Notes: generated by a model from the sequence alone, not told the origin. Positions 38,348 through 48,440 are shown, counted from the stretch's first letter. The stretch: 64,000 nt of DNA from Rhodococcus sp. X156 (GCF_004006015.1 NZ_CP034766.1:1459001-1523000); one strand, 5' to 3'. Program-made: numbers and translations.

Positions 38348-39571
38348 GTGGAGATGGTCTTTGCCTTCGGCGTGGTGCTGTTCGCGCTGGGGATCGGCTT
38401 CTCGATCGCCCTGCACGAGTTCGGTCACCTGCTGATCGCCAAGGCCTTCGGCATGAAGGTGCGGCGCTACTTCATCGGCTTCGGACCCCGGTTGTTCTCC
38501 TTCCGCCGCGGTGAGACCGAGTACGGCTTCAAGGCCATCCCGGCCGGTGGGTTCTGCGACATCGCCGGGATGACCGCGCTGGACGAGCTCGACCCGGACG
38601 AGGTCGACCGGGCGATGTACAAGCAGAGCGCCTGGAAGCGGATCGCGGTCATGCTCGGTGGGCCCATCTCGCACTTCGCCCTGGGCATGGTCCTCATCTA
38701 CGTGCTGGCCGTCGGCTTCGGCCTGCCCAACCTCGACGCCACCGACAAGGCCGTGGCCGGTGCGGTGGGCTGCGTGGCCCCCACCCAGTCCGCGGACGGC
38801 AGCTACGCCGAGTGCACCGGCGAGGGCCCGGCACAGCGGGCCGGGCTGCAGGCCGGCGACACCATCGTCGCCGTCGACGGCAAGCCCACCCCCACCTTCG
38901 CCGACGTCATCGCAGCCACCCAGGCCCTCACCGGCCCGGCGCCGTTCACCGTCGAGCGGGACGGGCGCGAGGTCACCCTCACCATCGACGTCGAGCCCGT
39001 GCAGCGCTACGTGGTCCGGCCGGGCGACCCCGAGCCCCAGCCGGCCACCGTCGGCGCCATCGGCGTCTCGCCGGTCAGCTACGCACCCACCGAGCACAAC
39101 GCGGTCTCCGCGATCCCGGGCACCGTGGCGTTCACCGGCACCATGTTCGAGAAGACCTGGGAGAGCCTGCTCAAGTTCCCGGAGAAGGTGCCCGCGGTGG
39201 TGCGGTCGATCGGCGGCGAGGAGCGCAGCGCGGACACGCCGATCAGCGTGGTCGGCGCCAGCGTGATCGGCGGCCAGGTCGCCGAGCGCGGGCTGTGGGA
39301 GGTCTTCATCCTGCTGCTCGCGAGCCTCAACTTCTTCATCGGCATCTTCAACCTGCTGCCGCTGTTGCCCCTGGATGGCGGCCACATGGCCATCACCACC
39401 TACGAGAAGGTCCGGGACATGGTCCGCAGGGCGCTCGGCAAGGCGAAGGCGGCACCGGTGGACTACACCAAGATGCTCCCGCTGACCTACGTGGTGCTCA
39501 TCATCGGCGGCGGCGTCACCGTGCTCACGGTGATCGCCGACGTCGTCAACCCGATCCAGCTGTTCCCGTGA
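38348..39571 (+). CDS. rip1: M50 site-2 protease Rip1/RseP
   Basis: Intramembrane zinc protease that cleaves anti-sigma factors and other membrane proteins. The 407 residues show the HEFGH zinc motif in the first membrane helix, a periplasmic PDZ domain ([20 protein letters not shown]), and the third ligand in [11 protein letters not shown]. The GTG at 38348 is used; an ATG two codons later would serve as well. It lies between dxr and ispG as in Mycobacterium tuberculosis Rv2869c. Confidence 0.95.
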   Translation: MEMVFAFGVVLFALGIGFSIALHEFGHLLIAKAFGMKVRRYFIGFGPRLFSFRRGETEYGFKAIPAGGFCDIAGMTALDELDPDEVDRAMYKQSAWKRIAVMLGGPISHFALGMVLIYVLAVGFGLPNLDATDKAVAGAVGCVAPTQSADGSYAECTGEGPAQRAGLQAGDTIVAVDGKPTPTFADVIAATQALTGPAPFTVERDGREVTLTIDVEPVQRYVVRPGDPEPQPATVGAIGVSPVSYAPTEHNAVSAIPGTVAFTGTMFEKTWESLLKFPEKVPAVVRSIGGEERSADTPISVVGASVIGGQVAERGLWEVFILLLASLNFFIGIFNLLPLLPLDGGHMAITTYEKVRDMVRRALGKAKAAPVDYTKMLPLTYVVLIIGGGVTVLTVIADVVNPIQLFP

Positions 39572-39599
39572 GCAGCACACTCTTCGAGGAAGGACGATC

Positions 39600-40760
39600 G
39601 TGACCACACCCGTCACGCTCGGCATGCCGGAGGCACCCCAGCCGGTGCTCGCCCCGCGTCGCCCCACCCGCCAGCTGCACGTCGGTGACGTGGGGGTGGG
39701 CAGCGACTTTCCCGTGTCGGTGCAGTCCATGACCACCACCCGCACCCACGACGTCAACGCCACCCTGCAGCAGATCGCCGAGCTGACCGCCGCGGGCTGC
39801 GACATCGTCCGGGTGGCGTGCCCGCGCACCGAGGACGCCGAGGCGCTCAAGGCCATCGCGGCCAAGAGCCAGCTGCCGGTGATCGCCGACATCCACTTCC
39901 AGCCGCGCTACATCTTCGCCGCGATCGACGCCGGCTGCGCGGCCGTGCGGGTCAACCCCGGCAACATCAAGGAGTTCGACGGCCGGGTCAAGGAGGTGGC
40001 GCTGGCGGCCAAGGACGCCGGCATCCCCATCCGCATCGGCGTCAACGCGGGCTCGCTGGACCCGCGCATCCTCACCAAGCACGGCAAGGCCACCCCGGAG
40101 GCACTGGTGGAGTCGGCGCTGTGGGAGGCCGGGCTGTTCGCCGAGCACGGGTTCAACGACCTGAAGATCTCGGTGAAGCACAACGACCCCGTCACCATGG
40201 TCCGCGCCTACGAGCTGCTCGCCGAGCAGTGCGACTACCCGCTGCACCTGGGCGTCACCGAGGCCGGACCGGCCTTCCAGGGCACGATCAAGTCGGCGGT
40301 GGCCTTCGGGTCGCTGCTCTCCCGCGGCATCGGCGACACCATCCGCGTGTCCCTGTCTGCCCCTCCCATCGAAGAGGTCAAGGTCGGCAACCAGATCCTG
40401 CAGTCCCTCGGCCTGCGCCCGCGCAAGCTGGAGATCGTCTCCTGCCCCTCCTGCGGGCGGGCCCAGGTGGACGTCTACACGCTGGCCGACCAGGTCACCG
40501 CGGGCCTGGAGGGCATGGAGGTGCCGCTGCGCGTGGCGGTGATGGGCTGCGTCGTCAACGGGCCCGGTGAGGCCCGCGAGGCCGACCTGGGCGTGGCGTC
40601 GGGCAACGGCAAGGGCCAGATCTTCGTCAAGGGCGAGGTGATCAAGACCGTTCCCGAGGCGATGATCGTGGAGACCTTGATCGAGGAGGCGATGAAGATC
40701 GCGGATCAGATGAAGGACAGCGGTGCCACCTCCGGCGAGCCTGCTGTGACCGTCGGCTGA
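39600..40760 (+). CDS. ispG: 4-hydroxy-3-methylbut-2-enyl diphosphate synthase
   Basis: Iron-sulfur enzyme of the MEP pathway that converts MEcPP to HMBPP. The 386 residues include [16 protein letters not shown], the cluster cysteines in SCPSCGR and [16 protein letters not shown] precedes the GTG start. With dxr nearby it forms an isoprenoid gene cluster around rip1. Confidence 0.97.
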   Translation: MTTPVTLGMPEAPQPVLAPRRPTRQLHVGDVGVGSDFPVSVQSMTTTRTHDVNATLQQIAELTAAGCDIVRVACPRTEDAEALKAIAAKSQLPVIADIHFQPRYIFAAIDAGCAAVRVNPGNIKEFDGRVKEVALAAKDAGIPIRIGVNAGSLDPRILTKHGKATPEALVESALWEAGLFAEHGFNDLKISVKHNDPVTMVRAYELLAEQCDYPLHLGVTEAGPAFQGTIKSAVAFGSLLSRGIGDTIRVSLSAPPIEEVKVGNQILQSLGLRPRKLEIVSCPSCGRAQVDVYTLADQVTAGLEGMEVPLRVAVMGCVVNGPGEAREADLGVASGNGKGQIFVKGEVIKTVPEAMIVETLIEEAMKIADQMKDSGATSGEPAVTVG

Positions 40761-40804
40761 TGTGCCCGCTGGGCCCGCTGGGCCGCCGCGCGGCGGGCTG
40801 AGCC

Positions 40805-41674
40805 GTGCTCCGGGTCGGTGCGGGCGCGCAACCGTGGGACGACCGCCGGGCTGTCGTGCGCCGGCTGGGACAGGCCGACGCCGACGAGGTGGTGCGCGGG
40901 CTGGGCACCGATCCGGTGGCCAACTGCATGGTGCTCGCCCGGGTGGAGGCCCACGGAGTGACCCCCAACCGGCTCGGCGCCGAGCTGTGGACGGTCGACC
41001 ACCCGGGGCGGTCGCTGTGCTACTCCGGCGCCAACCTCATCCCGGTGCACGGCTCGCCGGAAGCGGTGGCGATGTTCGCCGAGCTGGCCCGGCGCCAGCC
41101 CCGCGCCTGCTCGTCGCTGGTGGGCATGGCGCACCTCGTGCTGCCCATGTGGGAGCTGCTGGAGGACTGGTGGGGTCCCGCTCGTGAGGTGCGTGCGCGG
41201 CAGCCGCTGCTGGCGCTGCCGGGTGCGCCGCTGGTGACGCCCGACCCGCACGTGCGCCGGGTCTGTCCCAGCGACCTGCCCGCGTACCTGCCCGCGTCGG
41301 TGGCCATGTTCATCGAGGAGATGGGGATCGACCCCACCGCCGCCGACGGTGGCGCTGCCTACCGCCGCCGGGTGGTCGAGCACATCGCCGAGGGCCGGGC
41401 CTACGCGCGGTTCGAGGACGGCGCAGTGGTCTACAAGGCGGAGGTGGGCGCCAGCTCCAGCACCACCGGGCAGATCCAGGGCGTGTGGGTGGCCCCGGAG
41501 CGGCGCGGCAGCGGGCTCGCCGGAGCGGGGACCGCCGCGGTGGCCGCCGCCATCCGCAGCTCCCACCGGCTGCCCAGCCTGTACGTCAACGACTTCAACG
41601 CCACCGCACGACGGGTGTACGAGCGGATCGGCTTCCACGAGGTGGCCACGTTTGCCACCGTGCTCCTGCACTAG
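40805..41674 (+). CDS. GNAT acetyltransferase with DUF4081 domain
   Basis: A 289-residue protein with an N-terminal DUF4081 region (NCMVLARVEAHG, SGANLIPV) and a C-terminal GNAT domain carrying the acetyl-CoA loop VWVAPERRGSGLAG and the late YVNDFNATARRVYERIGF. It matches Rv2867c by position after ispG. The acceptor is unknown. The 3' end, including the stop codon, lies inside a 22-bp direct repeat. Confidence 0.9.
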   Translation: MLRVGAGAQPWDDRRAVVRRLGQADADEVVRGLGTDPVANCMVLARVEAHGVTPNRLGAELWTVDHPGRSLCYSGANLIPVHGSPEAVAMFAELARRQPRACSSLVGMAHLVLPMWELLEDWWGPAREVRARQPLLALPGAPLVTPDPHVRRVCPSDLPAYLPASVAMFIEEMGIDPTAADGGAAYRRRVVEHIAEGRAYARFEDGAVVYKAEVGASSSTTGQIQGVWVAPERRGSGLAGAGTAAVAAAIRSSHRLPSLYVNDFNATARRVYERIGFHEVATFATVLLH

Positions 41675-41703
41675 AGCCAGTACCGTGCTCCTGCACTAGA
41701 GCC
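41657..41703 (+). repeat. 22-bp direct repeat over the GNAT stop codon
   Basis: ACCGTGCTCCTGCACTAG followed by AGCC occurs at 41657-41678 and again at 41682-41703, 25 nt apart. The second copy repeats the last codons and stop of the GNAT gene, a recent slippage-type duplication. Confidence 0.9.
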
Positions 41704-41745
41704 GGCCCGGCTGCTGGGCGCCAAGGGTTTCGGTGTGCCGGTGCT

Positions 41746-41751
41746 TATGCT
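41746..41751 (+). promoter_or_regulatory. candidate -10 element of the PBP gene
   Basis: TATGCT lies 8 nt before the ATG at 41760 and fits a leaderless or near-leaderless start. Confidence 0.4.
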
Positions 41752-41759
41752 GGGCGGCG

Positions 41760-43595
41760 ATGGTCACCGTCTCTGCGCGACCCCGCACCCTGGCTGGCCC
41801 GCGACTGCTGGCGGCCGTGCTGCTGGCGGTGCTGATGGTCACCGGCTCGCTCACCGCCTGCACCAGCGGGCCCAGCGCCGCCGACGCAGCGTCCCGGTTC
41901 CTGCAAGGGCTCTCCGCCGGTGACCTGGCCGCGGCCGGAGCCGCCACCGACCAGCCCGACGCGGCGCGTGCGGCGATCGAGACGACCCGCACCGGTCTGG
42001 GGGCGGAGTCGGTGGACACCGAGCTGGGGGAGGTCCGCACCTCCGACGGCACCGCCACCGCCGACTTCACCGCGCACTGGCACCTGGCCCAGCAACGCAC
42101 CTGGACCCACACCGGCCAGCTGAAGCTCGGGCGCACGGGAGGGGACTGGACGGTCCGCTGGAGCAGCGCCAACCTGCACCCGAGGCTGGCCGACAACCAG
42201 TCCCTGGCCGTTCGGGCGGACCCCGCGCCCACCGCGTCGGTGCTCGACCGCAACGGCCAGGCGCTGCTCAACCCCGGCGTGGTGGTGCGGGTGACCCTCG
42301 ACCCCGCCGCGGCCGGCGACGTGCCTGCCGTGGCCCGCGACCTCGCCGCAGCGGTCAGCCGGTTCGACCCCGCGATCACCACCCAGTCCATCATGGACGG
42401 GGTGGCCACCGGCGGGGCGGCGCCCTACCCGGTGGTGACGCTGCGGGAGAACGACTACCTGGCGGTGAAGGCCGCGATCTACGAGCTGCCGGGCGTCAGC
42501 TTCAGCAGCCAGGCCGCGCTGCTCAGCGTCGACCCCACCGTGGCGCCCACCCTGCTCCGCGAGGTCAGCTCCACGGTGCAGGACGACCTGGCCGGGCGGG
42601 CCGGTTGGCGCGTGGTCACCGTGGGACCCAACGGTGCGCAGGTGGAGACCCTGGCCACCACCGCCGCGGAGCCTGCCGCGGCGGTGCGGCTCACCCTCGA
42701 CCACGGCGTGCAGCAGGCCGCGCAGAACGCCGTGCGCAGCAAGCCGGAGCCGGCGATGACGGTGGCGCTGAAGGCGTCCACCGGGGAGGTGCTGGCCGTG
42801 GCCCAGAACGCCGCGGCCGACGCCGCCGGACCAGTGGCGCTGACCGGCCTGTACGAGCCGGGCAGCACCTTCAAGACGGTGACTGCCGCCGCCGTGCTGC
42901 AGGCGGGCACCGTCACCGCCGAGACCCCCAGCGCGTGCCCGGCCACCACGGTGGTCGGCGGGGTCCGGGTGATCCCCAACTACAACGACTTCGCGCTCGG
43001 CGAGGTCCCCCTGCGCACGGCGTTCGCCGCCTCCTGCAACACCACCTTCGCCCAGCTGTCCGGCGCGCTGGGAGCCGATGCGCTGAGCACCACGGCCCGC
43101 TCGCTGGGCATCGGGATGGACTACACCGCGGCCGGGATGACCACCGTCACCGGCAAGGTGCCGCCCACCGCGGACCTGGTCAAGCGCGCCGAGGACTCCA
43201 TCGGCCAGGGTGACGTGCAGGCCAGCCCGTTCGGCATGGCGCTGGTGGCCGCCACGGTGGCCCGGGGCACCACCCCGGCGCCGGTGCTGGTACAGGGCGC
43301 GCCCACCGCGGTGGCGGGCAGCGCTCCGGCCTTGCCGGCCCCGGTGCTCGACCAGCTGCGGGTGATGATGCGCGAGGTGGTCACCGGTGGGTCCGGACGT
43401 GGCGTGGCCGAGCAGGGGCAGGTGCACGGCAAGACCGGCGAGGCGCAGTTCGGGGACGGCACCCGGTCGCATTCCTGGTTCATCGGCTACCGCGGCGACG
43501 TCGCCTTCGCCACCCTCGTGGTGGGGGGAGGAAGCTCGGCCGGCGCCGTGGGCGTCACCGGCCAGGTGCTCGCTGCGCTGCCCGCGGGCTACTGA
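41760..43595 (+). CDS. penicillin-binding lipoprotein
   Basis: Membrane-anchored D,D-transpeptidase-type PBP of 611 residues, homologous by position to Rv2864c. It starts with a lipoprotein signal ending in the lipobox LTAC, then a MecA-N-like NTF2 domain (ASRFLQGLSAGDLAAAGAAT), a dimerisation region, and the transpeptidase domain with all three motifs: STFK in GSTFKT, SCN in AASCNTT, and KTG in HGKTGEA. It likely crosslinks peptidoglycan outside the membrane and should bind beta-lactams. Confidence 0.93.
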   Translation: MVTVSARPRTLAGPRLLAAVLLAVLMVTGSLTACTSGPSAADAASRFLQGLSAGDLAAAGAATDQPDAARAAIETTRTGLGAESVDTELGEVRTSDGTATADFTAHWHLAQQRTWTHTGQLKLGRTGGDWTVRWSSANLHPRLADNQSLAVRADPAPTASVLDRNGQALLNPGVVVRVTLDPAAAGDVPAVARDLAAAVSRFDPAITTQSIMDGVATGGAAPYPVVTLRENDYLAVKAAIYELPGVSFSSQAALLSVDPTVAPTLLREVSSTVQDDLAGRAGWRVVTVGPNGAQVETLATTAAEPAAAVRLTLDHGVQQAAQNAVRSKPEPAMTVALKASTGEVLAVAQNAAADAAGPVALTGLYEPGSTFKTVTAAAVLQAGTVTAETPSACPATTVVGGVRVIPNYNDFALGEVPLRTAFAASCNTTFAQLSGALGADALSTTARSLGIGMDYTAAGMTTVTGKVPPTADLVKRAEDSIGQGDVQASPFGMALVAATVARGTTPAPVLVQGAPTAVAGSAPALPAPVLDQLRVMMREVVTGGSGRGVAEQGQVHGKTGEAQFGDGTRSHSWFIGYRGDVAFATLVVGGGSSAGAVGVTGQVLAALPAGY

Positions 43596-43608
43596 CCGGG
43601 GCGTTGAC

Positions 43609-43614
43609 TAGGCT
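43609..43614 (+). promoter_or_regulatory. candidate -10 element of map
   Basis: TAGGCT is exactly 6 nt before the ATG of map, as expected for a leaderless transcript. Confidence 0.45.
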
Positions 43615-43620
43615 GGGCCC

Positions 43621-44490
43621 ATGTCTGTCTTCACCACCGCCCGTCCGCCCCTGACCCCGGGGCACCCCACCCCGATCCGCACGGTTCCCCAGTCGATCCC
43701 GCGTCCGGAGTACGTCGGCAAGCCGGCGCCGACGCCGAGCAACGACCCCTGGGTGCAGCCGCCGGAGGTCATCGAGGCGATGCGGGTGGCCAGCAAGATC
43801 GCGGCCCAGGCGCTGCAGGAGGGCGGCAAGGTGGTGGCGCCGGGCGTCACCACCGACGAGGTGGACCGCGTGGTGCACGAGTTCCTCGTCGACCACGGCG
43901 CCTACCCCTCCACGCTGGGCTACCGCGGCTTCAGCAAGAGCTGCTGCACCTCGCTGAACGAGGTGATCTGCCACGGCATCCCGGACACCACGGTGATCCA
44001 GGACGGCGACATCGTGAACATCGACGTCACCGCGTTCATCGGTGGCGTGCACGGCGACACCAACGCCACCTTCCTCGCCGGCGACGTCGCGCCCGAGGTG
44101 CGCGACCTCGTCGAGCGCACCCACGAGGCCACCATGCGGGCGATCAAGGCGGTCAAGCCGGGGCGCCAGCTCAACGTGGTGGGCCGGGTGATCGAGGCCT
44201 ACGCCAGCCGGTTCGGCTACGGCGTGGTGCGGGACTTCACCGGCCACGGCATCGGGCGGTCGTTCCACAGCGGCCTGGTGGTGCTGCACTACGACCAGCC
44301 CAGCGTGGAGACGGTCATCGAGGAGGGCATGACCTTCACCATCGAGCCGATGATCACCCTGGGCGGCATCGACTACGACCAGTGGGACGACGGCTGGACG
44401 GTGCTCACCAAGGACAAGAGCTGGACCGCGCAGTTCGAGCACACCATCGTGGTGACCGCCACCGGCGCGGAGATCCTCACCCTGCCCTGA
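43621..44490 (+). CDS. map: type I methionine aminopeptidase
   Basis: Removes the initiator Met. The 289 residues have a Pro-rich N-terminal extension of about 40 residues ([11 protein letters not shown]), the MetAP1c type seen in actinobacteria, thought to contact the ribosome. The metal ligands appear as the two Asp in [15 protein letters not shown], His in GHGIGRSFH, and Glu in TIEPM and FEHTI. It follows the PBP gene as in Mycobacterium tuberculosis. Confidence 0.96.
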   Translation: MSVFTTARPPLTPGHPTPIRTVPQSIPRPEYVGKPAPTPSNDPWVQPPEVIEAMRVASKIAAQALQEGGKVVAPGVTTDEVDRVVHEFLVDHGAYPSTLGYRGFSKSCCTSLNEVICHGIPDTTVIQDGDIVNIDVTAFIGGVHGDTNATFLAGDVAPEVRDLVERTHEATMRAIKAVKPGRQLNVVGRVIEAYASRFGYGVVRDFTGHGIGRSFHSGLVVLHYDQPSVETVIEEGMTFTIEPMITLGGIDYDQWDDGWTVLTKDKSWTAQFEHTIVVTATGAEILTLP

Positions 44491-44502
44491 CCGCGGGCAG
44501 GG
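44480..44502. terminator. hairpin at the map 3' end
   Basis: CCCTGCCC and GGGCAGGG pair around a 7-nt loop that contains the map stop codon. It separates map from the convergent sugar transporter. Confidence 0.55.
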
Positions 44503-44508
44503 CAGGGG

Positions 44509-45963
44509 CTAGCCGTTCTCCTCCAGGGTGCGGCCCTTGGTCTCCTTGACGAAGAAGATCACCACCACCAGGGAGACCGCGGCCATCGCGGCGTAGCCGG
44601 CGTAGGTGAGCGAGAGGTTCGCCGCGGAGAAGGTCGGGAAGGTCACCGTCACCGCGAAGTTGGCGATCCAGTTGGCCGAGGTGGCTACCGCCACCGCGGC
44701 CGCGCGGGAGCGGTTGGGGAACATCTCGCTCAGCAGCACCCACACCACCGGGCCCCAGGACAGCGCGAAGAAGAACACGAAGCCGTTGGCGGCGACCAGC
44801 GCGATGGTGCCGTACGGGGAGGGCAGCTCGGCCGCGGCGGCGGTGCCGTCGGTGGAGGCGGCCACCGCCTCCGCGTGGGAGAAGCACCACGAGGCGATGC
44901 CCAGGGCCACGGTCATGCCCACCGAGCCGATGGCCAGCAGCGGACGGCGCCCGATCTTGTCGATCACCGCGATGGCCACGAAGGTGCCCACGATGTTGAC
45001 CACCGCGCTCACCACGCTGATGAGCAGGGAGCGGTCCTCGCCGATCCCGACGGACTGCCACAGCGAGGCCGAGTAGTAGAAGATCACGTTGATGCCGACC
45101 AGCTGCTGCAGCGCGGCGAGCGCCACGCCGAGCAGCACCAGCGGAACCATCTTGTGCTGGCCGGTGAACAGGTCGCGAACCCGGGAGCGCTCCTCCAGCT
45201 TGAGCGACACCCGGATCTCCTCGATGCGGTGGTCCACCTGCTCGGTGTTCCCGCCCTCCAGGCTGGCCAGGATCTTCGTTGCCACCGCCGTCTTGCCCTT
45301 GGCCACCAGGAAGCGCGGCGACTCCGGCAGCGTGTAGGTCATCAGCAGGTACAGCGCACCGGGGAAGGCCGCGGCCATCAGCATCCACCGCCAGGCCTCG
45401 AGCCCGGCGATCTCACCGCGCGAGCCACCAGCGGCCTCGGCGAGGGCGTAGTTGACCAGCGACGACACGGCGATGCCCAGCACGATGGCCAGCTGGTGCA
45501 TCGATCCCAACCGCCCGCGGTAGGCGGCCGGGGAGATCTCGGCGATGTAGGCGGGGGAGATGACCGACGCGATGCCTACCGCGACACCACCCACGACCCG
45601 CCAACAGGCGAGGTCGACCACCGAGAAGGCCAGGGCCGAGCCCACCGAGCTCACGATGAACAGCACCGCGGCGATGCGCATCGTCCACAGCCGCCCCAAC
45701 CTGCCCGCGACCGCCCCGGCGACCCAGGCCCCGAGGGCGGCGCCGATCAGGGCGAGGGACACGGTCAGCCCGGTCGCGGCGGTGCCGGCGTTGAAGCGAG
45801 ACTGGATCGCCTTGACCGCACCGTTGATCACGGCGGTGTCGTAGCCGAAGAGGAAACCGCCCAGCGCGGCCGCGAGGGAGAACAGCAGGGCGTGGGCGAC
45901 GCTGGCTCCTCCGGCGGGTGGTTCGGACCGGGCGGGGGTGCTGCTCGTGGCTCCGGTGCTCAT
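44509..45963 (-). CDS. sugar porter family MFS transporter
   Basis: A 484-residue, 12-helix sugar:proton symporter. Motifs are GGFLFGYDTAVINGA in helix 1, the GRLGRLWTMR loop, PESPRFL before the central loop, QQLVGINVIFYYS in helix 7 and the terminal KETKGRTLEE. It belongs to the XylE/GalP/glucose-permease type; the exact sugar is unknown. The ATG at 45963 was chosen because the upstream ten residues lack homology and GGAGG lies upstream. It stands alone. Confidence 0.93.
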   Translation of the reverse strand: MSTGATSSTPARSEPPAGGASVAHALLFSLAAALGGFLFGYDTAVINGAVKAIQSRFNAGTAATGLTVSLALIGAALGAWVAGAVAGRLGRLWTMRIAAVLFIVSSVGSALAFSVVDLACWRVVGGVAVGIASVISPAYIAEISPAAYRGRLGSMHQLAIVLGIAVSSLVNYALAEAAGGSRGEIAGLEAWRWMLMAAAFPGALYLLMTYTLPESPRFLVAKGKTAVATKILASLEGGNTEQVDHRIEEIRVSLKLEERSRVRDLFTGQHKMVPLVLLGVALAALQQLVGINVIFYYSASLWQSVGIGEDRSLLISVVSAVVNIVGTFVAIAVIDKIGRRPLLAIGSVGMTVALGIASWCFSHAEAVAASTDGTAAAAELPSPYGTIALVAANGFVFFFALSWGPVVWVLLSEMFPNRSRAAAVAVATSANWIANFAVTVTFPTFSAANLSLTYAGYAAMAAVSLVVVIFFVKETKGRTLEENG

Positions 45964-46049
45964 CGGTCGTTCCGCCTCCCCGTGGCCAGGCATGCGCGTC
46001 AGCCGCGACGGTACGCCCGACGCTCCGGGGGTGCCGGGGAGCCGACGGG

Positions 46050-46055
46050 TAGCGT
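46050..46055 (+). promoter_or_regulatory. candidate -10 element of the hydrolase at 46062
   Basis: TAGCGT lies 6 nt before the ATG, consistent with a leaderless transcript. Confidence 0.4.
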
Positions 46056-46061
46056 CGGCTC

Positions 46062-46901
46062 ATGTCGGTGGAACAGGTGACCTGTGGTGAGCACACCTTC
46101 GACGTCCACCTCGGGGGTGACCCGGCGGACACCCCGGTGGTGCTGCTGCACGGGTTCCCGCAGAGTCCGCACTGCTACGACGCGGTGCTGCCGCGGCTGC
46201 ACGCGGCAGGGCTGCGCACCATCGTCCCCGCGCAGCGCGGCTACTCCCCGGGGGCCCGCCCGACCGGGGTCGAGGACTACCGCATGCCCCACCTGGTCGG
46301 TGACGTCATCGCCCTGCTGGACGCCATGGACGTGGGCTGGGCGCACCTGGTGGGCCACGACTGGGGTGCGGCGGTGGCGTGGCAGGTGGCCGCCCGGCAC
46401 CCCAACCGGGTCAGCAGCCTGGTGGTGGCCAGCGTCGGGCACCCGGTGGCCTTCGCCGACGCGCTGCGCAACGACTCCGCGCAGAAGGAGTCCTCGAGCT
46501 ACATGCAGCTGTTCGCCCAGCCCGGAAAGGCCGAGGACCTGCTGCTGGCCGACGACGGGCGGCGGTTGCGGGCCATGGTGGCCACCGGGGGGCAGACCGC
46601 GGAGCAGGTAGCCGCCAGCGTCGAGCCGCTGCTGGAGCCAGGTGCGCTCACCGCCGCGCTGAGCTGGTACCGCGCCATGCGCGGGGAGGACTACCGCGAG
46701 TGTCCGGCGGTGGAGGTGGCCACCACCTACTTGTGGAGCACCGGGGACACGTCGCTGGGCCGCACCCAGGCCGAGGCCAGCCGCAGGCACGTGCTGGCCG
46801 ACTACCGCTTCGTCGAGCTGCCCGGGGTGACGCACTGGATCCCCGAGGAGGCCGCCGCCGAGCTGGCCGCGGAGATCGTGCTGCGCTCCAGCCCCTGGTA
46901 G
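46062..46901 (+). CDS. alpha/beta hydrolase, epoxide hydrolase-like
   Basis: A 279-residue alpha/beta hydrolase. HGFPQSPHCYD gives the oxyanion HG, and the nucleophile is Asp in VGHDWGAAVAW, as in epoxide hydrolases and haloalkane dehalogenases and not the Ser of esterases. The likely His is in VTHWIPEEA. The substrate is unknown. It stands alone, convergent with the LysR gene. Confidence 0.85.
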   Translation: MSVEQVTCGEHTFDVHLGGDPADTPVVLLHGFPQSPHCYDAVLPRLHAAGLRTIVPAQRGYSPGARPTGVEDYRMPHLVGDVIALLDAMDVGWAHLVGHDWGAAVAWQVAARHPNRVSSLVVASVGHPVAFADALRNDSAQKESSSYMQLFAQPGKAEDLLLADDGRRLRAMVATGGQTAEQVAASVEPLLEPGALTAALSWYRAMRGEDYRECPAVEVATTYLWSTGDTSLGRTQAEASRRHVLADYRFVELPGVTHWIPEEAAAELAAEIVLRSSPW

Positions 46902-46914
46902 GAGCCGGGCCCGC

Positions 46915-47919
46915 TCAGCCGCGGCGGGGCTTGCGCGCACCCCCACGGGCACCGGACCTGCCACCCCGGGCACCGCCGGCCTGCTTCTGGGGCTGCCTGG
47001 TGCGTCCTGCTCGCGGGGCCGGCTCGGCGGGTGCCGGGTCGGCGCCGCGGGAGCTCCGGGCGGTGCGGCCCTTGACCACGCCGAAGAAGGTCTCCACCAG
47101 GTCGCTGTTGCGCTCGGGCACCCACGCCAGCGCCACCGGGGACGGCGCCACGTCGTGCACCGGGCGGTAGACGAGGTCGCGGCGGGCGTGCAGGCGGGCG
47201 ATCGACTGCGGGACGACGACGATGCCCAGCCCGGCGGCCACCAGCTCGATGCGCTGGGCGTCGGTCAGCTCCTCGGCCACGGTCGGGCGCTCGCCGGTGC
47301 GCAGCTCCGAGGCGACGTCGCGCCACTCCGGCACGGTGTCCGGGTCCTGCAGCAGGTGCTCGTCGGCGAGGTCGGCCACCCCCACCGCATCGAAGAGCGC
47401 CACCGGGTGGTCCTTGGGCACCACCACCACCGGCACCTCCTCGTAGAGGCGCACGACGCTCAGCCCCTCGCGCTGCACGGGCAGCCGCACCAGGCACACG
47501 TCCACCCGCCCGGACCGCAGCGCGTCCACCTGCTCGGCCACCTCCACCCCCACTGCGCGCAGGGGCACCGTGGGCATCCGCTCGGACCACACGCGGCTCC
47601 ACTTGGCCAGCGTCACCCCGGGCACGTAGCCCACGGTGAAGGTCTGCTCCCGTGGCGCGTCGTCGGCGGTCTCGGAGCCGCGGGGATCCGGTTCGGCCAG
47701 CGCTGACCGCGCCTGGGTGAGCAGCGCCTCGCCGGCCGCGGTCAGCCGGGTGGGCTGCTCGCCCGGCACCACCAGCGGCTCACCGACCTGCTCCTGCAGC
47801 GCGGCGAGGCTGCGGCTCAGCTCGGTGCGAGCGACGCCCAGCGACCGGGCGGCCTTGGTGAAGCTGGGCTGCTCGGCCACGGCCACGAAGTGGCGCAGCT
47901 GGCGGGGGTCGGCGGGCAC
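46915..47919 (-). CDS. LysR family transcriptional regulator
   Basis: A 334-residue regulator with an N-terminal winged helix (QLRHFVAVAEQPSFTKAARSLG, LSRSLAALQEQVG) and a LysR substrate-binding domain (GYVPGVTLAKW to VPERNSDLVE). A basic Arg/Gly-rich tail of about 45 residues (GGRSGARGGARKPRRG) is unusual for LysR and may add nonspecific DNA contact. The GTG at 47919 opens the HTH. It is divergent from the DUF5997 gene, a pairing I recall as conserved in actinobacteria; LysR proteins usually control the divergent neighbour. Confidence 0.9.
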   Translation of the reverse strand: MPADPRQLRHFVAVAEQPSFTKAARSLGVARTELSRSLAALQEQVGEPLVVPGEQPTRLTAAGEALLTQARSALAEPDPRGSETADDAPREQTFTVGYVPGVTLAKWSRVWSERMPTVPLRAVGVEVAEQVDALRSGRVDVCLVRLPVQREGLSVVRLYEEVPVVVVPKDHPVALFDAVGVADLADEHLLQDPDTVPEWRDVASELRTGERPTVAEELTDAQRIELVAAGLGIVVVPQSIARLHARRDLVYRPVHDVAPSPVALAWVPERNSDLVETFFGVVKGRTARSSRGADPAPAEPAPRAGRTRQPQKQAGGARGGRSGARGGARKPRRG

Positions 47920-47968
47920 CGGGGGAGTCCCTTCGTCGGTGGAGCGAGGCTTGCGGGGTGAAGCAGGG

Positions 47969-48002
47969 TCGATCGTTGCAGATAGGCTGACGTGGTGATC
48001 GA
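47969..48002. promoter_or_regulatory. inverted repeat in the LysR/DUF5997 promoter region
   Basis: TCGATC and GATCGA are separated by 22 nt and bracket TAGGCT (47983-47988), a plausible -10 element for DUF5997. It is a candidate LysR contact site, though it lacks a clear T-N11-A core. Confidence 0.3.
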
Positions 48003-48017
48003 AGCGAGGAACCCCCG

Positions 48018-48440
48018 GTGAAGAAGCAGCAGACGATGAAGCCCGCCACGGCGGCGAAGAAGCTGGAGATCTACCTGCCTGCTGCCCCTGCGGAGTTCCG
48101 TGAGGGGACGGTCTCGCGCACCGAGCTCGAGGAGCTGCAGAACAACCCGCCGGAGTGGCTGCAGCAGCTGCGCCAGGCCGGCCCGCACCCGCGCAGCGTG
48201 CTCGCGCGCAAGCTGAAGATCTCCATCGCCGGGCTGGCCCGCGGAGGGGTGACCGAGGCGCTGACCACCGAGCAGGTGGACGCGCTGGTCGCCGAGGCGC
48301 CGGAGTGGCTGCAGGCCGAGCAGCGCCTGCAGGCCGGGGTGCGCGCGGAGAGCGCCCGCCAGCGCGAGGCCAAGCAGCAGTCCGGCAAGCCACAGTCCGC
48401 CAAGCAGCAGTCCGGCAAGCCGCAGACCCGGGCCAGCTAG
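48018..48440 (+). CDS. DUF5997 family protein
   Basis: A 140-residue basic protein of unknown function. The conserved part is MKPATAAKKLEIYLPAAP, then PEWLQQLRQAGPHPRSVLA and SIAGLARGGVTEALTTEQ. The C-terminal 25 residues are a Gln/Lys repeat (KQQSGKPQ twice). GCGAGGA precedes the GTG start. It may be the target of the divergent LysR. Its stop shares CTAG with the convergent mtr. Confidence 0.82.
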   Translation: MKKQQTMKPATAAKKLEIYLPAAPAEFREGTVSRTELEELQNNPPEWLQQLRQAGPHPRSVLARKLKISIAGLARGGVTEALTTEQVDALVAEAPEWLQAEQRLQAGVRAESARQREAKQQSGKPQSAKQQSGKPQTRAS

